Of a DNA stretch of 64,000 nucleotides, positions 15,258 through 33,976 are shown in pieces. The position numbers and the translations under genes are program-made. Position 1 is the first letter of the stretch. Each line of letters opens with the position of its first letter. The notes below the pieces were generated by a model. It was not told the DNA's origin. It saw only the letters and a program-made list of their open reading frames with translations, and ran no database searches. The DNA is taken from NCBI GenBank assembly GCA_014526335.1, contig JACTAT010000035.1:3912344-3976343 (forward strand), read 5' to 3'. The stretch comes from Chrysaora quinquecirrha. Taxonomy: Eukaryota > Cnidaria > Scyphozoa > Semaeostomeae > Pelagiidae.

Positions 15258-16730
15258 AACTTTTTACATCACTGAACTTTATCATCTTGTAAAATCCATC
15301 CATTGTTGCATATTATTGTGTACATGCTCCCACATACTAATGATCATCTGCAGAACTGTTTGTAATGTTTAATTTTGTAGTTTTCTGATGTATCTCCTGT
15401 ATAAATGAACTGTTTTGTCTTGGATGTATGCACTTCACGGTTTAAAACGTTTTTGCGCCAACCTTACGTAGATGTATGAACCAAATGTCATTGATGTTCG
15501 ATTATATGTTGATATCATGCAGAAGGTGATTAAATAAGATATATTTCTCTGCATCGTTATTATTGTGTAGAAGTACTGATACAATACTTGTAGACATTTG
15601 TTTTGTATGTTTAGCATATTTTGTTCGAACTGCATCATGTAAAAATCTGTTAGTGGCTGTTCTAAAATTAAAGCTGAGCTTTGTTCTCATTCAGTTTTAA
15701 CATGTCTGCTTCTTGTGATTTTTGTCTTTCCTTTTATGCATTACGAAGAAACGAACATCTAATGAACGTTTCTGGGAAACTGAAGGCTATGGAGATTAAG
15801 AATCACGGCTTAATTTCACAATATCAAGCGCGAACACTCCCTCCTGGTAAATCCATGCAATGCAAATGAAAGAGCATGCAGGGAAAGATGACCGACATTC
15901 ATTGACCAAATCTACTTCCGCCTTTCGATGTGCATGTATGACAGTAGATGTGAGGTGCGTTACAATGCGTTGCTCTGCATAAGTTTAAATACGGTAGCTC
16001 ATTTTTTTAAAAACATGTACACAATTTATTTTGTTCTCCGCTTGCCCCCTTTTCTCGCGCACACTCTAAAAGGAAAGGGGAATTTGTGTTGTGGAACATT
16101 TATGGTAATCATACAACGATGAGTCACACACCTTCGTTGTGGGCTGGGACGGACTCCCGGACAGGTGTAAAACGCGGAACAACATTTTTGCAATGACGTC
16201 GAATATTACAGGCAAAAAGGCTATACCGTAAGGCAATATAATTTTTAAATTCAGAAAATTTGAAATAAAAGTATCAAATATGGTACGATTTAATTTTTGC
16301 GGTTTTCGAGAACGGAGAAGTAAACATTTTTCTAGTCGAAAAGTATTTCGCTCCTTCCGTCCGTCCGCTACAGGTTCCATGTTTTATCGTATAGTCAAAC
16401 TAACCACTCAACACAAGAAGTTTTTTATCGAATGGTCGTGAAGAGATATTGCAGCTAACGGCTAGAAAGACATTTTGAGGCTCTGCATCATCGTTAAATT
16501 CGTCCGGTTGAGCATAATATCTTTATTACAACTGATCTGGAAATACTTTTAATAAAATCGACTGTTTCTCGATAACTATCAGCAAATGCTGGGCCTCAGA
16601 TTAAGACTTCAGTTTTGTTCTTCGCATGATGCCATTTAGGCCCATTTTATCCGAGGTTCCTTAGAAGTTCTTGGTTACCGTTTATCGTCATCATCCTTTG
16701 AAATCAGTTCTATCTAACAAAGATCAAAAC
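15258..16730. other. PCNA 3' flank and PTEN promoter side
   Basis: No gene recognised. An AATAAA overlaps the PCNA stop (15253-15258). A CRE-like TGACGTC lies near 16195, within the stretch expected to contain the PTEN promoter and leader. Open frames of about 60-100 codons here resemble nothing. Confidence 0.4.
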
Positions 16731-23973
<7,243 letters not shown>

Positions 23974-24130
23974 AAACACTCAACATCTGGGTATTAATTT
24001 TTCTTACAACAATTATCAACCTTTTAATGTTTAACGAAAATTGTCTGTCAAACTAGATCTTGTAATACTGTTCTCAGGGCCTCCAACGAGAGCTTCATTG
24101 CTTTAAGATTTCTTATTATTAAGTCTGTCA

Positions 24131-24397
24131 AGCCCTCGCGAAACGATCAAACGTCAAACATTTGAGATTTGCTTTACAAGAAACGTTTGACCGTTTGGCC
24201 ACGTCACGAATTCTTACTTGGCAAGCAGAACTCGCTCAGTAGTGTTTTTAAAACTTCAAAAACATTTCATGTGTGTATCAAGCAAAACATTTTTGACGAG
24301 CAATGTTTTGTACTGCGGCAGAATGGTCAAACAGAGTGTTTGACAAGCAAATTTCAAATGTTTGACAAGCAATGTTTGATTATTTGGCTAGGGCCTT
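24131..24397. mobile_element. CAAACATTG-family MITE, copy 2
   Basis: The terminal inverted repeat is AGCCCTCGCGAAACGATCAA on the left and TTGATTATTTGGCTAGGGCC on the right, with repeated TTTGACAAGCAATGTTTGA inside. Same family and similar length as 63174-63441. Confidence 0.65.
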
Positions 24398-24439
24398 ACA
24401 AACAGATTTTCTGTCCAATACGTTAGTTAAAAATTGGTG

Positions 24440-24905
24440 GCACAATTCCTGTCTTCGGGGACTAGAAGCCAAACTTATTTCCTTTAAGCCTCCTGTGACA
24501 GAGCTGAATTGGGGAGTCAAAACTTCCTTTTCCTTGACAAATTCCTTTTTGTCTCAAACCATGAATAGAAACAACCCTGTGCCGGGTGACCAAAGGCCAA
24601 ACTACTCTTGTTAAGCCTTTTCGAGAAATGGAATTGGGGGTCTCCTTTCCCTTGACAAAACTCGTTTAACCTGTAATAAATTTCTCTTTGTCTCATACCT
24701 CAAAGGGGCACAACCTTGTCCCGGCTTACCGGACCAGAAGCCTCTTGCGAAAGTTGAAATGAGGGTTAAAAACTTCTTTCTCTTTGATGAATACTTACCC
24801 GTCCTGTAATAGATAACCTTTTTTGTCTCACACCTTTAAATTTTGGGCACGACCCCTGTCCCCGGTCGCCAAGTCGCCAAGGGCCCTTTCTCAAGTCCAA
24901 CTCGA
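24440..24905 (+). repeat. Tandem array of about 140-bp units (about 3.3 copies)
   Basis: Each unit runs from CCTGTCCCGG-like sequence through CCAGAAGCC, a TTCCTTTCCCTTGACAAA-like stretch and TTTGTCTCA(A/T)ACC. Copies have diverged noticeably, so the array is old. Confidence 0.65.
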
Positions 24906-25391
24906 TAGAAATGGGTAATAATTGATATTTTTGTTACATTGAGTAGCCGTAATGTTAATGACTATTTTATGGACAACATGGAAGCCTGTTGGATAACTAA
25001 AGTGGATAAGAAAGCGTTGCGAGTCTTTATATTTTGAGATTCTTTTTAATTGCAAGACTGTTTTTAATTGACTTTCTTATGTGACGATAATATTATAATT
25101 AATAGAATTAGTTTTTTACCGGTATTTTCAATCTGATCTTTTTTGTCCATGTTACAGCATATTCAAGGAATTTTGGAGTAATAAATATGGAAAATTTGCA
25201 ATGGCTGCGTATGAATTTTATTTTTGTGGCCCTAAAGTTAGGGTGTTGAAGTTTATGATATAAAAATAGAAACATTCTTTTCTTAAAAAGCAACTTGACT
25301 TTTGTCCAGTCCTCAAAGTTGCTTAAAGTTTGACATTTCAGCCCTCAAACTTGCTTAAAAGTTGCTTAATATTTTTGCACCTAACAAGCAC

Positions 25392-25701
25392 TTTTGGAGC
25401 AGTAATGGAAACAGAAACACGTTACCTAAAGGCAGTTATATATCTTCAAGCTGCAGCTTGGTTGTTTGACTTCTTAGTTGCTTAAAGCGACTTACAGTCA
25501 ATACAGCGGTTGCTTATTTACCTTAAACTGTAAGTGTAGACAGTCAATTGCTGCCGAAAAAGTAGAGATATCAGCCAACCCACACTCCCTCCTTTTGCAA
25601 CAGCTCTCGATGTGTGAAGGCTACAACACAAGACAAAAAATATGCATTTTGGAGCAGTAATGGAAACAGAAACACGTTACCTAAAGGCAGTTATATATCT
25701 T
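25392..25701 (+). repeat. 55-bp exact direct repeat, 200 bp apart
   Basis: TTTTGGAGCAGTAATGGAAA and the 35 bases after it occur identically at 25392-25446 and 25647-25701. Each copy is followed, immediately or after about 50 bp, by GCTGCAGCTTGGTTGTTT. The layout looks like a segmental duplication with an internal deletion in one copy. Confidence 0.8.
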
Positions 25702-26432
25702 TTCTGTGCATATCTTTGCTGTTCACATCAACATATATAGCTTAACATGAATGCTGCAGCTTGGTTGTTTTGTTTGACTTGAAATATCTAAATACTGGCC
25801 CAAAAAAACTTTCTTATAAAGTAAAATAACGTGCACTCGGAGGTCATAATGGGGACTCCCCCTTCCTCCTTCAAAGAGAAAAATGGTACCCTTCTCTATT
25901 TTCACTCTGTGGTATTGTGGGCTTTTGCAAGCTTCACATACAATCTGAAAACTGAACCTGTCTTAATATTCGTGTCATTTAATACTAAACATTTTTAGAC
26001 CGACTGTAAATATTGATTTCAGAGTTCTGCTTCTACCTGCAGATAACAAAAGTTTCGTGTCCTGTTACCCAAACACAAGCTTGAACAAAATTCATATGCA
26101 GACGATGACAAATTTTGTAGGGAATTTTTCGTAATTGTCGCTGTCATCGTTCTGGAACTAACTGTGCCGCTTGTAGGATGATGAAAGTTCTGAAAGTTAC
26201 ATGTGCTGGTCAGTAAATGAAGTCAGTTCCTGTTTGGGGTAAATCGATTTAATATAAATTGCTGTGAGAAACTGTGTCAGATAGATTAATACTGTATTTG
26301 AGAAATCACAGATTGCTGAAGAAATCAGAGATCCTAGTTGGAGAATAACGAACGAAAAGAGAGAACTCGCATCAAGATTTTCAACTGTATAGTGTTTCCC
26401 TAGTGTTACTGGATTCGTCTGCAGCTGGAAGA

Positions 26433-29400
26433 ATGTATCCCTCTCTACAAGTAACGAAGTTTTTCCGAAGGCTGTACACAAGATTTGGATGTAACGTTAC
26501 GAAATACAAACTTGTTTTCACCTGGCTTCTTGGTGGTAGAAGTCAATACGCAACGATTTTATTTGAAAATGTTCCAAGGTACAGATTTTGATCGAGTTTT
26601 TATTCCAAATCTTGTCTTGTCTTAGTACTTCACTACTTCTTTTAAGAACCAATCTCCGCCTTCTTTTCTTTGGTAATGGTATACTGTAGCTTCATAACGT
26701 ACAAAAGATGTCAATAATCAAGGCCAACTAGCTAATAAAAATAGCTACATGCAGTATTACGGAAGACATCTTGCTTTTTTAAGATTTTAAGACATCTTGC
26801 TTGATTTTGTCATTCATGTGGCGGATTTTCAATTTTTTATGGCGTGAGACGTTTGCCACCAGGCTGCCACATCAAATTCTCGATGAAAGTCGGCAAGTCA
26901 GTGATGATGGGCGATCCTCTGTTCGGGACCGAGTGGCAATTAACTCCCGAAAATCTGTTCGTAATTGATTGTGATTATTTTGATTATTTTCAATATTTTG
27001 TGAATATTTCAGAAGTGTACATGATTATAATCAGTGAATTGCCCCTCGTTAACGACAGTGGCGCTGCCATTGAAGACAGGGTTCCATCACCCCGGCTGGG
27101 GTTGGTTGGAAATGCAACCCTGTCTCCTCGTGTGTTGTCCGCAAAACGGGACTTTGGGATTTTTTGAAGATAAGGTACAAGACTTTGGGTTTTCTGAAGA
27201 GAAGGTTTCGGATACATGAAACAACTGAGTTCTAGACAAGTTTGTTCATGTCGGAGTCACAGTACTTGAAGATTCTAACAATCACTTGAATTTGACAGTT
27301 AGGTCTCAGTTATAAGAGGCTCTTATAGCACTGATGAATGAAACTGAAAGCATATTCTCTGTCTTAGAGTAAGAGCTTCATGCAATTTCTTTCAGGTTAT
27401 CGACAGGTGTGCAAGCTGGACTTGTTGCTGGCACTGGCCTTGCACTAGCACAAGCGCAACGAGGACAACAATCAGAACCACAGGTGAACTTCGCTTCCAC
27501 CTTAGGACTCTTTAGGGCTTCCTTTAGGAACGACCCGGCTAAATGTCGCACATGGTTATCACATCATCTTATCAGTGTTATCAAACAGCTGCTGCATTTT
27601 GCGACTATTTGGCAAATTTTTCTAATTTCTCACCCTTTAAAGCATGTTAACAGTGACAGCCCTGCACTAGCCACTAGCTTCCACTCATTCGCCTTATTTT
27701 TGCTGGATGTCACCTGCTTCACGTCATACAGAATAGTTCCATCGGGCAACTGACTTTGATCTATGTGAAAGACGCTATAGCGATGCCCTTTCAACATTGT
27801 TCTGTCTACAGTTTCTTCTAAGCAAAGGGAAACCGACCCGTTTTCTGTGAAAAAGCGAAATAAATAATTCTATTCTACCAAAGGAACAGAAATGTGTTTA
27901 TATCAGTACGTCTCCTCGACTCTATCCAGTTCTTTCCATTCCCCCATCATCATTGCTTACCAAATCTCAAAGCTCGAATGAATTTGACATGCTTGATGTC
28001 GTTTGGTACCAATGTCCGTTAATTAGAAATTGAAGGCCGCATTACCGATGATCGCCCTCCAAATTACTGAAAGACAGCCGTTCACATTACTCCGCATCCT
28101 CCACATTACTGATGATAACCCTCCACATTGCTGCAAAAATCCTTCCATTCCTCACTACTGCAGGTCCTCCAAAATACTGCGCAGACATGACACTAGGGTG
28201 GTTTTAAATTGTAATTTCTAAAATTTCATCAATGCATTCGACAGGACCAGATTGATGGACCAGCACCGACCGGACAAGACTGGATATCAAACAGAGTCAA
28301 AGGAGATATATGTCACCTAGCACCCGGCTTATCCGAACTTATGTTAGACCTTCTGGATCTATTACAAAACAGCTACGATAAGTATGTAAATACAATGAGT
28401 AGAAGAGTATCAGATCTGGAAAGTAACCTAAGAAAGTATGGCTCAACAGTGTCTCTCAATTTGGCTGACTCGGAAAGTTTCGCGCTAACAGACCCTGGGT
28501 CCAAAGAAATACAACAGTTCAGAAAGGATTATAGAAAGACTTACCAAAGAGTCTCAGAGATGATTGTTGGTTTGGATAGATTTCTGTTGTCTGCTGGCGA
28601 GCTCGGTGAGTTGAATTTGAACTTCTCCAGTTTTCAGAACGTTCCTTTCCCTTCCAGCTGAGATGGTTTCCCCTGTTTTTTCTTGGGTAACGATTTGTAA
28701 GATAGTAAAAGTCAAGAAAGTTGCCCATAATCCCTGAAAATTGAAAGTAACTGGATTTGAAACTCTACATTTTGACTAGTGAAACTACCAATTAGATGCA
28801 TCTTAACTTTGAGATCACATTGGTTGTACTCCTAAGTAAGGACTTATAATTATACTTCATGACTATTGGTACGAGTATGACTGACATATATATTGGCTGC
28901 TGCTGAGGAAGGGATTGGTAAACGAGCAAAAATTTCTTCCAATATGAATGATGTGATTGGTCTTGGGTGGATGAAGTGTTGGCTGGTAATAACTAGAGAA
29001 ATAACCAATACATTTATCAGTAAATGATTGTGATTGATTAAATCTTTAATCATGATTACTTTGATAACGATTTAATCATTATTACTGTGGTAAAGGTTGT
29101 TTCTTTAGTCATGATTAATTTGATCGCCCTTTGATCGTGATTACACTCTTTTTTTTATAAGAATACTATAAATTTTGTCCAGCCTCAATATTCTTAAAAA
29201 ATGTTCGTTTTGAGCCTGAATATATTCTTAAAGTATTCTTAGTTTTCAAATCTGATATGCGGTTTTAGGGGAACATAGTTGAAAGAAAAATCATCTCATA
29301 TGGTCGAGCGAAAGAAATATTTAACTACTGTATTATAACAAAAAGAATGTTGTTAACAATCATGAAGTTTCGTTCTACCATTGCAAAACAGGCATCTGCT

Positions 29401-29783
29401 GAAAAATGAGACAGAAATATGGGAGAGCTGAGGCTGAGCATATTCTTACAGTATTCTTAAAAATAGGATGATTCTGAGCCTGAATATTCTTATAAACAAA
29501 AAAGTGTACGCTGTGTAATAAATAATACATGGAATTCACCGCTCGCATCAGTTTCTTATGAACCCCTTTGTCTTTCGACTTTTACTTAATTTCGACACTG
29601 AAAACTTTGAATCCATTTTCAGGTGCTAATACTTGTGTGGAAAAATGCCAGAGAGAAATGAAAGAGATAAATAGACTTTTAAGCGACCTTGATCACAAAA
29701 TTCGACAGTATGAGAACAGGTTGGCGATGGCTGAAAAGCATTTTCGTACGAAGATGAGAAGAGCGGGAAACGGCAATCTATGA
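26433..29783 (+). CDS. Predicted mitochondrial helical-bundle protein, Smac/DIABLO-like layout, 4 exons
   Basis: Exons 26433-26578, 27396-27483, 28245-28605 and 29623-29783 join in phase to give 251 residues. Residues 1-30 carry many Lys/Arg, no acidic residues and aromatic/leucine positions, as a mitochondrial presequence would. A hydrophobic glycine-alanine segment (GLVAGTGLALAQAQ) follows at about 55-70. The rest forms three long amphipathic helices: LMLDLLDLLQNSYDKYV onward, EIQQFRKDYRKTYQRVSEM onward, and VEKCQREMKEINRLLSDLDH onward. Length, presequence, hydrophobic junction and helix count resemble Smac/DIABLO, the mitochondrial IAP antagonist (human 239 residues). Sequence identity is too weak to assert this. 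The gene structure is sound; the function is inference. Confidence 0.8.
29144..29506. mobile_element. TA-target MITE, copy 2
   Basis: The left end is TA then CACTCTTTTTTTTATAAGAA; the right end is TTCTTATAAACAAAAAAGTG then TA. Both target TAs are present. Subterminal AGCCTGAATATTCTTA blocks are inverted copies of the left side. It lies in intron 3 of the helical-bundle gene. Confidence 0.8.
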
Positions 29784-31035
29784 TTGGTAAATTAGTAAAG
29801 TTCTAACAAAATAACAATTTCAAAGTTAACAGTGTGTATGTAGCTATTTGTTTCATGTATTTAAGACGTGCTTTTGTTTGAAAAAGCCAGAGACTATGAC
29901 ATGGCATATCAGCCTTATAACTGTAGATTACAAGAATTTGTAACTTAAATATGATTGTCTTGTATTAACTCTCAGTATTGAATATTCACATGTTTATCGA
30001 TGTTTTAAAAGATTTAACCGTTAATGCTTTGATGTCGACTATGAATGTAGGCTATTGCAGCCTTAAAAGTTCTATATCTTAACATCTTTGGATGCTTCTA
30101 ATCCTTTTAAGATTTCGACAATGTCTTTCCTTGCCCGCTCCTAAAATCACCCCGTGCAACGTCTGTACAGTAGCTACTGTGGGGGACGTGTGTACAGTAG
30201 CTACTGTGGGGGACGAGCAGTAGCTACGATGAGGAATACAATGATTGCCGCTGCAGAAAACCACAGACATCATGGTATACCCCCAAAACGTACTGAAATC
30301 CCTCACCATACTCCCATCTGCCCCCTACGTAAATAATGACATCCCGAACCGTACTGCCAAACGTTACATGGGACGATTTTGAGAGGGGCAAGGGATGCAC
30401 AATGGGTACGGTATCCCATCCCAGGCATCATGATATCTTCCAATCGTACTGAACATCCTCTTCTCCAAGACAATCATAATGTGACCCCACCGTACTGAAT
30501 ATCCACGCCCGTATTGACTGCACATCCCCAGAGTTGTAAGGAGTGAACAAGAGGGGTACAGAGTGTTATGGAGAGAGAGAGAGTAGAGAAGAAGTTCCTA
30601 TTGTGCTCTATGTATGCTGTGTTCCAGTACTTGTCCCACTAAATGATGATCGCGATTCCTATGGAAATCACGTTAGAGGTACAGAGCTCGCATCACTTTT
30701 TTGTGGTAAAGGTCAAAAGAAGATGCTCAACAGCTGAGAATCACATGATTTGCAATAGGCATCACGATGCAGATGAATCCATATTAGGATAAGCAGAAAA
30801 CTGCCAACACTGAAGAAAGTATCAGTTTTCGGTAATTGTAATGCGATAACTTTGCAACAACAATAGGACAATAAACAACTACGAATCAGCTGATCATTGA
30901 TCATAACAGTTACTATAGCAACTAAGAAAGGGATTGTTTTCTAAGACAAAGAACAAAGAGACAAACACAAAGATATTATGAGACCATGAGTTGAGTTGAC
31001 CGAGCCATCTGTTCAACGTTCACTTGGCCTTCAAG
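29784..31035. other. Intergenic; short degenerate repeats only
   Basis: No gene. 30160-30215 holds two tandem copies of a 27-bp unit TACAGTAGCTACTGTGGGGG plus ACGTGTG. 30270-30540 has scattered CCGTACTGA-like motifs. The GPX promoter should lie at the right end, but I see no clear element. Confidence 0.45.
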
Positions 31036-32944
31036 ATGGAAGGCAACCGGCAGGGCTTTTCAGCCTTTAAGAAACTGGTAAGCTTTTTATGCATTTTTAT
31101 CGTTAGTCCTGCACTCTGTTTAGAGTCAACAGTTTGCGGCAAGTCTTCTACAACTCTCTACGATTTCTCAAGGCAGACACTACCTGAATTTGGAGGAAAA
31201 ACATCAACTTTAGCAGCTACAAGGGTCATGTTGTTATGGCTGTAAATGTCGCATCCTTTTGAGGATTGACAGAAACGACCTATACTCAACTGAATGCATT
31301 AATGTTGAAGTATGGTCCAAAAGCAAGAAAAGCCTGCAGTTTACAGGTACTGGGTTTTCCTTGCGCACAGTTTGCTAATCAAGAACCAGGCAAAAATAGC
31401 GAGATCATGAACACTTTGAAATATGTTAGGCCGGGAAATGGATTTGTGCCTAACTTTACGTTATTTACAAAGCTTGATGTCAATGGAGGAGAAGCTGATA
31501 AGTTGTTTTCTTGGCTAACGGTAAGGCCTACATTATGTTCTTTACTTTTTAATGAATGATTATGATTTTAAAGTTATGTAATTTTGTAGCAAATTGTGAC
31601 AAGTAATAGACCACGAAATATCCTTAAAAATTGCACTTTTAATGTAAAATACATACTGGTTCTCAAGACTTCACTCAATCTTTAACAAAAACACTCTTCT
31701 CTCGACGGGGCTTCCTCAAGTTTTTATAATTGTGGCTGCGTTAAAATCCGGACCAAATACTAGCGCACCTTAGGACCTGAAACCTTTCGATCAAAACAGG
31801 AAGTAAAATAATGGCTGCAGTAAAACCCGGACCATCCATCAGGGTGTTATCGTCGGGTAGCATATAAGAAATATATTAAAAAAACCTTGTCAAATATATT
31901 TGGTTAAATTTGCAACTATGACCCATTATCTACAGTTGACATCCGCTATCTTGAACTCTCAAGGGAAACTGGAATTTGTTCGAGATAACGAATGTTCGAG
32001 ATAATGGATGCCCCATATTAATATAAAACATTATAGTTTTTAACTCAGAAAAGGAACCCCTATTAACATGCAGGGTTACTGATCCTAAATTTCATCAAAT
32101 AAGTCTCGTATTTTTCACATAGGGGTCAAAGCTCATCTGCTTTTATCCCTACTATTGGTGAAATTGAGATAATGGCGATGCAGCACATCTCGAAAGGTGC
32201 TCGCCTATGAACAGCTTCATCTATTGTATACATACTCCATCCTTAAAGACATGGGCAGCATATCACTTAGCTGCTGCCATTCCCGCTCCGCTAAGCGAAC
32301 TTATACATATTTTCAGCTTGTCTCTTCATCCAGTTCGATGCAGTATTTCTTTTTAGTTTCAGGTTTTCCTCCATGGGCCTAAATCGAAAATTGTTCGAGA
32401 ATAGCGAATGTTCCTTGATAACGGGTATTCTACAGATAGCGGATGATGATTTTATAATCTATACAAACCCTTATACCAAAAACGAGGGGCTGCGTTAAAA
32501 TGGACCAAATCGTTAGGACGAGATAGCGAATGTTGCAGTAGATAGCGGGCAGTCGAGATAGCGGATGTCAATAAGAATTAAAAAACCTTGTATTATGGTC
32601 CAGCTATGACTTTATTATGGTCAATTTACAATTGCAAAATTCTTTATCTGTTTCAGAGGCTATGCCCACGTCCAGATCCAATCATCTCCCAAACCAGCAC
32701 TGTGCTTTGGAAACCCATAACCACTGGAGATATACAATGGAACTTTGAGAAATTTTTGTTTGATCATACTGGCAAACCAATCAAAAGATACAGTGAAATG
32801 TATTTCCCTTTGCTGATGGAAAATGACATCAAGAAACTCATTGCAAACTGCATGGTAAAGAGAAAACGGGACTGTTGTGATGATGATCGTGGTGATTTTG
32901 ATCGTAATGATTATGATGACAATGATTATCATAATGATTACTAG
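31036..32944 (+). CDS. Selenocysteine-containing glutathione peroxidase, secreted type, 2 exons
   Basis: Reduces hydrogen peroxide and lipid hydroperoxides with glutathione. Exons are 31036-31520 and 32657-32944. The N-terminus has a hydrophobic signal-like segment ([16 protein letters not shown]). An in-frame TGA at 31260-31262 sits in NVASF-TGA-GLT, exactly where animal GPX proteins carry catalytic selenocysteine. Downstream, [14 protein letters not shown] supplies the catalytic Gln and [10 protein letters not shown] the catalytic Trp and the WNF block. The C-terminus has an Asp/Asn/Tyr-rich extension, including RGD, not usual for the family. Upstream of the TGA the frame is one base short at the five-A run 31197-31201; with one more base the protein is about 257 residues. 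A conventional gene caller would split it at the TGA. The 3' region should hold a SECIS element; one candidate hairpin is listed. Confidence 0.92.
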
Positions 32945-33111
32945 TGAGGATATTGATCACTATGAATTTGAATAGACTGGACTTATATAAATGAATAGAC
33001 TAAAGAATTAACTTTTAATTGCATATTATGTAAACTCAACTTTAACTAGATAACTTGCTTAACTTTTTTTTATTTTGAATGCTGTTGCAATATTAATTCC
33101 ATAGTTAGCTT

Positions 33112-33152
33112 ATGAAGGAATGTTTAAAACTGTTTTTCAGTAGGCATGTCCT
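33112..33152 (+). ncRNA. Candidate SECIS-like hairpin in the GPX 3' region
   Basis: ATGA at 33112-33115 is followed by AGGAATGTTT, which pairs (with one bulged G) to AGGCATGTCCT ending at 33152. Between the arms lie unpaired A residues and a small ACTG-loop-CAGT helix, as in form 2 SECIS elements. The G-A partner expected just after the 3' arm is not visible (AATT instead), so it may not be the true element. Confidence 0.25.
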
Positions 33153-33535
33153 AATTATACTTAGATCAGCTTGTTCTTTATGCATTCAGAGCATGTTTTG
33201 TCTAAGTATGCTAATTTATGAAATTTATAAACTTCAGCATGTGAAATAAAATTAAATTTGTCATTTTCTCCAAAAGCTTTTTATCTTTCGCTGTGCCGTT
33301 GCAACTGAAAAGTAACTTAAGGTTGATATACCTTTCCACAAATTTGCTCTTGCTGGAAGTTGATTTTCTTCTGGAATCTCCAAGTCACAGACTTTGTATT
33401 TCTGTTGCTGACATGATTGGAGTGATGACGTGATGATGCTGACGTGATATTTATTTTCATATTCATTTCCCATATCACATATGACGTCATTTTCGGAAAG
33501 CATGAAAACGAGACTTAAGTACCAAGGGAAGTGAG

Positions 33536-33976
33536 CAGTGTTGCCAGACTTGGGATTTTATCCCAAGATCTTGGGAATTTTTAAGGCTGTTGGGATTTTT
33601 TTGGGATTTTTTTTCTGAGAAAAAGTCTTGGGAAAAATCTTGGGAATTTTAGAGAATTTTCAATACATTGTTTTTATATGACATATGGAGGTTTAAGTCC
33701 GATTTCGCACTGTATTTTTCACTCTTAACGCTCTCTGGTAAACCAAAATACACTTATTTTCTGTAATTTTGAAATTGATTTTTCGTAAACAGCAAGAAAA
33801 TTCACTGCCCGCGGGGTCCCGCAGCTGTTTCTATGATCTAAACACATTTTCCAGCGAAAATGACGTCATTTCTAAACTAAAAATAGACCTTGGGATTTTT
33901 TCAGAAAAACCATTGAATTCTGGGATTTTTTGGGCCTCGATCTGGGATTTTTCCAAATTTCGATCTGGCAACACTG
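33536..33976. mobile_element. hAT-type MITE with 8-bp target duplication
   Basis: The ends are CAGTGTTGCCAGA and its reverse complement TCTGGCAACACTG, flanked by the 8-bp direct repeat GAAGTGAG (33528-33535 and 33977-33984). CAG...CTG termini plus an 8-bp duplication are diagnostic of hAT transposition. The 441-bp interior is non-coding and rich in TGGGATTTTT. Confidence 0.88.

Larger units (their letters stand above)
23974..26432. other. PTEN 3' flank; repeats, no gene
   Basis: Holds a CAAACATTG-family MITE, a tandem array of roughly 140-bp units and a 55-bp exact direct repeat, each listed separately. No coding exon is recognised before the ATG at 26433. Confidence 0.5.

Noticed and set aside
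26844..27219. Separate gene in the first intron of the helical-bundle gene
   Set aside because: Two short frames on each strand, no family match, no splice partners; probably an old repeat.
31080..31109. Mini-intron in the GPX signal peptide (GTAAGC...TTAG)
   Set aside because: Only about 29 bp, too short to splice, and reading through gives a sensible hydrophobic signal segment.
33261..33503. Minus-strand 80-codon open frame after GPX
   Set aside because: No known motif, and it starts inside a repeat-rich stretch with no splice or promoter support.
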